Assembly: GCA_002842135.1 (NCBI GenBank)
Contig: PHCD01000065.1
Coordinates: forward strand, 1 to 10,423
From: Betaproteobacteria bacterium HGW-Betaproteobacteria-8
GTDB taxonomy: Bacteria > Pseudomonadota > Gammaproteobacteria > Burkholderiales > Methylophilaceae
Length of the DNA: 10,423 nucleotides
Reading direction: 5' to 3'
Position 1 is the stretch's first letter. Each line of letters starts with the position of its first letter. Below are positions 5,488 to 10,423 of this stretch, piece by piece. The notes beneath the pieces are model-generated. The model did no database searches and was not told the DNA's origin. It saw nothing but the letters and a program-made list of their open reading frames with translations. A program made the translations under genes and the position numbers.

Positions 5488-6594
5488 ATGGCCTATTACC
5501 TGAACGAACCGCCTTTTACCCATGGCGAGCAGCCGCGTGCCGGTATCCTGCTGGTCAATCTAGGGACACCGGAAGCACCAACCGGCAGGGCGCTCCGACC
5601 CTACCTCAAGCAGTTCCTGAGCGACCGTCGTGTGGTCGAAATCCCCCGCGCCATCTGGTGGCTGATTCTCAATGGCGTGATTCTCAACATTCGACCAGGA
5701 AAATCTGCAAAGAAATACGCACAAATCTGGACAGACGAAGGGTCGCCTTTATTCGTACACACCAGAAACCAGGCAAAACTGCTGCAAGGCTATCTCAGTA
5801 CCAGGATCAACAGCCCTTATGCAGTGGAGTTTGCCATGCGCTACGGCAAGCCATCGGTCGAATCGGCCATCCAGAAACTCAAAGCAAGGCACTGCAACCG
5901 CATCCTGGTATTTCCGCTCTACCCGCAATACGCAGCAAGCAGCAGCGCATCGGCCATGGATGATGTGTGGCGCACCTTGCTGCGCACACGCAATATACCG
6001 GCGCTGCGCACCATCAGGAATTACCATGACCACCCAGCCTATATCGCCGCACTGGCTGATAGCGTCAGACAGCACTGGGCACAGAATGGCAAGCCGGAAA
6101 AACTCATCATGAGCTTTCATGGCGTGCCACGCTATACGCTTGATAAAGGCGACCCATATCATTGCGAATGCCATAAGACCGGCCGCCTGCTGGCGGAAGC
6201 CCTGCAACTGGAAAAATCGCAATACATGATCTGCTTTCAATCACGCTTCGGCAAGGCGGAGTGGCTGAAGCCCTATCTGGCCCAGACCCTGGAAAAACTG
6301 GGCCAACAGAAACTCAGGCGCATCGACGTGATTTGCCCCGGATTCTCCAGCGATTGCCTGGAGACGCTGGAAGAGATCGCCATGGAAGGCAAGGAAACTT
6401 TTCAGCATAACGGCGGCGGCGAATACCATTACATCCCTGCACTGAATGAACGCGACGAGTGGATACATGCCTTGTGTGACATCGCACTGGAAAACCTGCA
6501 GGGCTGGGTCAGTTCAGAATGGAATGAATCCAGTGCCAAAGATCATGCGGAATTGAGCCGTCTGCGTGCGCAGGCCATGGGCGCCGAAAAATAG
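5488..6594 (+). CDS. hemH: Ferrochelatase
   Basis: Ferrochelatase inserts Fe(II) into protoporphyrin IX to make protohaem, the final step of haem synthesis, at the cytoplasmic face of the membrane. The 368-residue product is full length for the proteobacterial family. It shows [14 protein letters not shown] at 19-32, then [16 protein letters not shown]. The porphyrin/metal site includes [20 protein letters not shown] with catalytic His211, [14 protein letters not shown], and [14 protein letters not shown], where Glu292 corresponds to the conserved acidic metal/proton-transfer residue. The frame is intact. AGGAA at 5480-5484 is a close but serviceable ribosome binding site for ATG 5488. No clear promoter was found directly upstream; expression may depend on read-through from hrcA across the structured region, or on a promoter I cannot recognise. 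Confidence 0.97.
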   Translation: MAYYLNEPPFTHGEQPRAGILLVNLGTPEAPTGRALRPYLKQFLSDRRVVEIPRAIWWLILNGVILNIRPGKSAKKYAQIWTDEGSPLFVHTRNQAKLLQGYLSTRINSPYAVEFAMRYGKPSVESAIQKLKARHCNRILVFPLYPQYAASSSASAMDDVWRTLLRTRNIPALRTIRNYHDHPAYIAALADSVRQHWAQNGKPEKLIMSFHGVPRYTLDKGDPYHCECHKTGRLLAEALQLEKSQYMICFQSRFGKAEWLKPYLAQTLEKLGQQKLRRIDVICPGFSSDCLETLEEIAMEGKETFQHNGGGEYHYIPALNERDEWIHALCDIALENLQGWVSSEWNESSAKDHAELSRLRAQAMGAEK

Positions 6595-6597
6595 GGA

Positions 6598-6608
6598 TTT
6601 GCTATACT
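6598..6608 (+). promoter_or_regulatory. Extended -10 promoter for the heptose operon
   Basis: TATACT at 6603-6608 matches five of six bases of the sigma-70 -10 box and is preceded by TG one base upstream (6601-6602 region, TTTGC before the box), the extended -10 signature. No good -35 box lies 17 bases upstream, as is common for this promoter type. It begins just after the hemH stop and would give a leader of roughly 35 bases before hldD. Confidence 0.5.
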
Positions 6609-6650
6609 CTCGCACTGAATATTAAAACCAGATCACATTGGAACAATGAA

Positions 6651-7631
6651 ATGATCGTAATTACCGGTGGTGCAGGCATGATAGGCAGCATGATTGCCTG
6701 GCACCTCAATCAAGTTCTGGGTCGCGATGACATCGTTATCGTCGACCGTCTGCATCACCCGGAGCAATGGCAGAACCTGGTGCACAGACGCTATGCGCAT
6801 TATCTGGACAAGGATGAACTGCTCGACTGGCTGAAAGAAGCCAAGCATATCGATGCCGTCATCCACATGGGGGCCATCAGTGCCACCACAGAACGCGATT
6901 TCAACAAACTGGTAGAGGACAACATTCACTACTCGCAAGCCCTGTGGTCATGGTGCGCACTGCGCGATGTACCCTTTCTCTACGCCAGCTCCGCCGCTAC
7001 TTACGGTGGCGGCGAACAGGGTTATGAGGACGATGAAAGCCAGACCGACAGTTTCCGCCCATTGAACGGCTACGGTTATTCCAAACAGTTCTTCGACCAG
7101 TGGGCACTACGTCAAGTCAGGGAAGGCAAGCCTGTTCCGCCGCAATGGGGCGGATTCAAGTTTTTCAATGTCTACGGCCCCAACGAATATCACAAGGAAC
7201 GCATGGCCAGCGTGGCTTTCCACAGCTTCAACCAGTTCCGTGAACATGGCACGGTCAAGCTGTTCAAGAGCCATCTGCCTGAATACAAGGACGGCATGCA
7301 ATTACGCGACTTCGTCTACGTCAAGGACGCCGCTGCCGTGGTCGCACATTTTCTGCAGAATCCCGAGCATTCCGGCATTTATAATGTCGGCACCGGCCAT
7401 GCGCGCGCCTTCAAGGATCTGGCATCAGCAGTGATGACCAGCATGGGCAAGTCACCGGATATCACTTTTATCGATATGCCAGATGATCTGCAAGGCAAGT
7501 ATCAGTATTTCACCGAGGCCAAAATGGACAAGGTACGTGCGACAGGGTACAGCCAGCCTTTCCATACGCTGGAAGAAGGTGTGCACGATTATGTGCAGAA
7601 CTACCTGCTGCAGGCAGACCCCTACGCCTAG
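6651..7631 (+). CDS. hldD: ADP-L-glycero-D-manno-heptose 6-epimerase
   Basis: HldD (RfaD/WaaD) converts ADP-D-glycero-D-manno-heptose to the L-glycero form, the last step in making the heptose donor for the lipopolysaccharide inner core. The 326-residue protein is a short-chain dehydrogenase/reductase-type epimerase. The NADP-binding loop is GGAGMIGS at 6-13, with Met where E. coli has Phe. Then come [11 protein letters not shown] (71-81), YASSAATYG (111-119), the Tyr141/Lys145 YxxxK pair in NGYGYSK, and [19 protein letters not shown] (173-191) with the second conserved lysine at 182. The C-terminal LRDFVYVKD and YNVGTG blocks are typical. GGAACA at 6640-6645 is the ribosome binding site, 5 bases from ATG 6651. 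It is the first gene of the heptose operon. Confidence 0.95.
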   Translation: MIVITGGAGMIGSMIAWHLNQVLGRDDIVIVDRLHHPEQWQNLVHRRYAHYLDKDELLDWLKEAKHIDAVIHMGAISATTERDFNKLVEDNIHYSQALWSWCALRDVPFLYASSAATYGGGEQGYEDDESQTDSFRPLNGYGYSKQFFDQWALRQVREGKPVPPQWGGFKFFNVYGPNEYHKERMASVAFHSFNQFREHGTVKLFKSHLPEYKDGMQLRDFVYVKDAAAVVAHFLQNPEHSGIYNVGTGHARAFKDLASAVMTSMGKSPDITFIDMPDDLQGKYQYFTEAKMDKVRATGYSQPFHTLEEGVHDYVQNYLLQADPYA

Positions 7632-7658
7632 CCAAGCAAACATATGCCTCCCAATATA

Positions 7659-7664
7659 GAGGAA
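7659..7664 (+). promoter_or_regulatory. gmhA ribosome binding site fixing the TTG start
   Basis: GAGGAA, 8 bases before TTG 7673. No in-frame ATG or GTG is placed correctly for it, which supports the rare TTG initiation codon. Confidence 0.6.
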
Positions 7665-7672
7665 CCAAGGAT

Positions 7673-8236
7673 TTGAACAACATTGAGAACCTGACTGCAG
7701 CGCTCGCGGAACATCAGGATGTGATGAGCAAACTCGCTGCCCTGTTGCCGCAGATTGCTGCCGTGGCGGATGAGATGCGTGCCTGTATCGCCCGCGGCGG
7801 CAAGATCCTGCTGATGGGCAACGGCGGCAGTGCTGCGGACAGCCAGCATATCGCTGCCGAGATCGTCGGCCGCTACAAGAAAGAACGCAAGGGCCTGCCT
7901 GCCATCGCGCTGACTACCGACACCTCCATCCTGACCTCGGTCGGTAACGATTACGGCTACGAATATATTTTCTCGCGCCAAGTCGAAGCACTCTGTTCGC
8001 CGCAGGATCTCGTCATCGGCCTCACCACCTCCGGCAACAGCCCTAACGTCGTGCGCGGCATCGAGACCGCCAAACAGATTGGCGCCGTCACCGTCGGCAT
8101 GACCGGCGGCAACGGCGGCAAGCTCGCTGCGCTTTGCGACCACAACCTCATCATGCCATCGAACGATACGCCGCGCATCCAGGAAGCGCATATCTTCATT
8201 GGTCACAGCCTGTGTGATTTACTTGAAGCCGACTGA
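7673..8236 (+). CDS. gmhA: Sedoheptulose 7-phosphate (phosphoheptose) isomerase, TTG start
   Basis: GmhA converts sedoheptulose 7-phosphate to D-glycero-D-manno-heptose 7-phosphate, the first committed step of heptose synthesis. The 187-residue product is a single SIS-fold domain. It shows [18 protein letters not shown] (46-63) with His59 and Glu63, and [11 protein letters not shown] with Gln170 and His178. These four residues align in spacing with the family's active-site metal ligands. [10 protein letters not shown] (118-127) is the SIS phosphosugar-binding motif. The start is TTG at 7673: GAGGAA at 7659-7664 lies 8 bases upstream, family homologues include this N-terminal helix, and the next ATG (7724) would remove 17 residues. 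It lies 41 bases after hldD, and its TGA shares one base with the hldE ATG. Confidence 0.95.
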   Translation: MNNIENLTAALAEHQDVMSKLAALLPQIAAVADEMRACIARGGKILLMGNGGSAADSQHIAAEIVGRYKKERKGLPAIALTTDTSILTSVGNDYGYEYIFSRQVEALCSPQDLVIGLTTSGNSPNVVRGIETAKQIGAVTVGMTGGNGGKLAALCDHNLIMPSNDTPRIQEAHIFIGHSLCDLLEAD

Positions 8237-9702
8237 TGCGCGAAAAATTAATTGAAACCGTAAAACATCGTTTTGCTGCCGGCGACCGCACGGCGCTGGT
8301 CATCGGCGACCTGATGCTGGACCGTTACCTGATCGGTGAAGTTGAGCGCATTTCACCCGAAGCTCCCGTGCCGGTCGTGCTCTTGAAACAAGAGAACGAG
8401 CGCGCCGGCGGTGCTGCCAATGTCGCAGCCAACCTGTCCCTGCTTGGCATCAACACCGTCATGGCCGGTGTCATCGGCGATGACGCCGAAGGACTAGCCT
8501 TGCTGGAGATGCTGCAGGGATTGAATATCAGCAGCAGCGCGATTGTCACTTCACACCAGCGCCCGACCGTGACCAAGACCCGCATCCTCGGCGGCCATCA
8601 ACAAATGATGCGCCTGGACAAGGAAAGCCGGCTGGCGTTTACCGATACCGAAACCAGCGCACTGCTCAAACAGATATCACAGGCCATAGAGCAGAAACCT
8701 GCCGTTGTCATCCTTTCCGATTACGCCAAGGGCGTACTGAGCACTGAACTCTGCCAGGCGGTCATCGCGCAAGCCAAGGCACTAGGCATCCCGGTGCTGG
8801 TAGACCCGAAAGGTCGCGATTATTCGAAATACAGAGGCGCAACTGCCCTGACCCCGAACAAGAAGGAAACCTCGGAAGCCTGCGGCATAGATGCCATTGA
8901 CACCGAAAAACTGCTGCAAGCGGCGGCCAAACTCAGGGATCAACTCGGTTTTAAATTTCTTGCAGTGACCCGTGGGGAGGAAGGCATCTCCCTGCTTGAG
9001 GAAAACGAGACCATTCATATTCCGGCGGCAGCGAAACAGGTATTTGACGTTTCCGGCGCCGGGGATACCGTGATCGCCACACTGGCCGCAGGCCTGATGC
9101 ACGGCCTGAACCATCGCCAGGCTTTCGAACTGGCCAATATCGCCGCCGGTATTGTTGTCGGCAAGGTCGGCACGGTGCCGGTCAACCGCGAAGAACTGCT
9201 GGCAGAACTCATATCGCAGAACTCTGTTGAACAGGCAGACAAGATCTGCGAACTGGACACCCTGCTGGTCCGTGTCAAGCAATGGAAACAACAGAAAAAA
9301 CGCATCGTTTTCACCAACGGCTGCTTCGACCTGCTGCATGCAGGACATGTCACCTACCTGGAGGCGGCCAGGAAAACCGGCGACAAGCTGATTCTGGGCT
9401 TGAACACCGACCGTTCGGTCAGCGCCTTGAAAGGCCCCAGCCGGCCGGTGATTCATGAAGCCGACCGCGCACGAGTGCTGGCCGCGCTGGAGGCAGTCGA
9501 TGCAGTCATCCTGTTCGATGAGGACACGCCGTTGAAACTGATTGATGCCATCCGGCCTGACGTCATCGTCAAGGGTAGCGATTACACCGAAGACCAGGTC
9601 GTCGGCGGCAAGGAAGTCAAATCCTGGGGCGGCAAGGTTGCGTTGATCGACATCGTGCCCGGCCGCAGCACCAGCAGCATCATCGAGAAACTCGGGGCCT
9701 GA
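8236..9702 (+). CDS. hldE: Bifunctional heptose 7-phosphate kinase / heptose 1-phosphate adenylyltransferase
   Basis: HldE (RfaE) catalyses two steps of ADP-heptose synthesis: kinase action giving the 1,7-bisphosphate and, after GmhB removes the 7-phosphate, adenylyl transfer to heptose 1-phosphate. The 488 residues make a complete fusion. The N-terminal ribokinase/PfkB domain (about 18-325) has VIGDLMLDRY, GGAANVAANLSLLG (58-71) and DVSGAGDTVIATLAAG with catalytic Asp277. The C-terminal cytidylyltransferase-like domain (about 355-488) has FTNGCFDLLHAGHVTYL with the HxGH motif at 368-371, and NTDRSVSALKGPSRPV. Both active sites look intact. ATG 8236 overlaps the gmhA TGA by one base, and its own TGA overlaps the waaF ATG by one base, so translation is probably coupled across the three genes. 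Confidence 0.97.
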   Translation: MREKLIETVKHRFAAGDRTALVIGDLMLDRYLIGEVERISPEAPVPVVLLKQENERAGGAANVAANLSLLGINTVMAGVIGDDAEGLALLEMLQGLNISSSAIVTSHQRPTVTKTRILGGHQQMMRLDKESRLAFTDTETSALLKQISQAIEQKPAVVILSDYAKGVLSTELCQAVIAQAKALGIPVLVDPKGRDYSKYRGATALTPNKKETSEACGIDAIDTEKLLQAAAKLRDQLGFKFLAVTRGEEGISLLEENETIHIPAAAKQVFDVSGAGDTVIATLAAGLMHGLNHRQAFELANIAAGIVVGKVGTVPVNREELLAELISQNSVEQADKICELDTLLVRVKQWKQQKKRIVFTNGCFDLLHAGHVTYLEAARKTGDKLILGLNTDRSVSALKGPSRPVIHEADRARVLAALEAVDAVILFDEDTPLKLIDAIRPDVIVKGSDYTEDQVVGGKEVKSWGGKVALIDIVPGRSTSSIIEKLGA

Positions 9703-10423
9703 TGCGCATTCTGGTCTTAGGCCCGTCCTGGGTAGGCGACATGGTATTGGCACACAGCCTGTTCCAGGTCATCAAACAGCAGCAGCCGGATGCCATTATC
9801 GATGTCGCAGCTCCCGCCTGGACCATCCCCTTACTGGACCGCATGCCAGAAGTCAGCGGCAAGATCGCACTGCCATTCAAACATGGCCGACTGGATTTAC
9901 GCGAACGCATCCGCTTCGGGAAATCGCTGAGAAGTGCCGCTTACGATCAGGCCATCCTGCTGACCAATTCCCTCAAATCCGCCATTCTGCCCTTCGCCGC
10001 AGGGACTCCGCTTCGCACGGGTTTTCTTGGAGAGCTGCGCTATGGCTTGCTGAACGATATCCGCCCGCTCGACAAAGAGGCGCTGCCCAGAACAGTCGAC
10101 CGCTTCGTGGCGCTCGGCCTCAAGAAAGACCAGCCACTTCCAGCCACCATCCCCAACCCGAAACTGATTGCTGATGCTGCACAGGCAGCATCAGCCCTGG
10201 TCAGGCTCGGCAAAGAACTGCCGAATGTTCCTGTGCTGGGCTTGTGCCCCGGGGCGGAATATGGCGAAGCAAAACGCTGGCCGGCCGAATACTATGCCGA
10301 AGTTGCTAATCAGGCTCTGAAAAGAGGCTGGCAAGTCTGGCTGTTCGGCTCGGAAAAGGATGTACCGGTAACCGGCAGCATCAATCAGATGACGCAGAAC
10401 CGGTGCCTCGATCTGGGCGGAAA
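9702..10423 (+). CDS. waaF: ADP-heptose:LPS heptosyltransferase II, 3' end beyond window
   Basis: WaaF (RfaF) transfers the second L-glycero-D-manno-heptose onto the lipopolysaccharide inner core at the cytoplasmic face of the inner membrane. The frame is open from ATG 9702 to the window end (240 codons). It starts MRILVLGPSWVGDMVLAHSL, with Asp13 at the conserved glycosyltransferase family 9 catalytic position. It continues with IDVAAPAWTIPLLDRMPEV, LTNSLKSAILPFAAG, RTGFLGELRYGLLND and LCPGAEYGEAKRWPAEYYAE, which match heptosyltransferase II rather than heptosyltransferase I (WaaC). The C-terminal donor-binding part is largely missing at the edge. The start overlaps the hldE stop, placing it in the same operon that makes its ADP-heptose substrate. 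Confidence 0.95.
   Translation, partial: MRILVLGPSWVGDMVLAHSLFQVIKQQQPDAIIDVAAPAWTIPLLDRMPEVSGKIALPFKHGRLDLRERIRFGKSLRSAAYDQAILLTNSLKSAILPFAAGTPLRTGFLGELRYGLLNDIRPLDKEALPRTVDRFVALGLKKDQPLPATIPNPKLIADAAQAASALVRLGKELPNVPVLGLCPGAEYGEAKRWPAEYYAEVANQALKRGWQVWLFGSEKDVPVTGSINQMTQNRCLDLGG

Noticed and set aside
5749..6240. 163-codon open frame on the minus strand inside hemH
   Set aside because: It is antisense to the ferrochelatase active-site region and has no independent support.
7628..8206. 192-codon open frame on the minus strand
   Set aside because: It is antisense to gmhA, which has all family motifs. The minus-strand product shows no recognisable domain.
8782..9753. 323-codon open frame on the minus strand
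   Set aside because: It lies antisense to hldE, whose domains and catalytic motifs are complete. Long antisense frames are expected from the codon bias of such genes.

Overview
The window reads as a conserved chromosomal region of a Gram-negative proteobacterium, most likely a betaproteobacterium of the Nitrosomonadales/Methylophilaceae type. This rests on the bamE-fur-recN-nadK-hrcA-hemH gene order and on the protein sequences themselves. It is inference from remembered synteny, not a database match. Coding density is high, and nearly every gene is a recognisable core gene.

Left part (1-3980). A lipoprotein gene for BamE runs leftward off the window edge. It carries a long Pro/Ala-rich C-terminal extension that ends in a perfect hexanucleotide tract. 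It is divergent from fur, the iron-responsive repressor. fur converges on a two-gene leftward unit, nadK-recN (NAD kinase, then the DNA repair protein RecN).

Middle (3981-6594). A 160-190 bp divergent control region with two adjacent inverted repeats separates nadK from hrcA, the heat-shock repressor. hrcA ends in a hairpin at its stop codon. The next 320 bp hold no convincing protein gene. They contain a dense series of short hairpins, two of them sharing the same bulged architecture and flanking motifs. I interpret this as a structured non-coding RNA, possibly a stand-alone HEARO/omega-RNA-like element (the guide RNA class of IscB nucleases) with no nuclease gene beside it. hemH (ferrochelatase, last step of haem synthesis) follows.

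Right part (6595-10423). An extended -10 promoter precedes a tightly packed lipopolysaccharide inner-core heptose operon: hldD, gmhA, hldE and the start of waaF. GmhA, HldE and HldD make ADP-L-glycero-D-manno-heptose from sedoheptulose 7-phosphate (HldE acting twice, and a phosphatase, GmhB, not seen here). WaaF adds the second heptose to the core. gmhA-hldE and hldE-waaF overlap by one base, which suggests translational coupling.

The most unusual part is the structured region between hrcA and hemH. Smaller points of interest are a possible 7-codon leader peptide overlapping the hrcA start, the twin inverted repeats upstream of hrcA and the Pro-Ala repeat tract in bamE.
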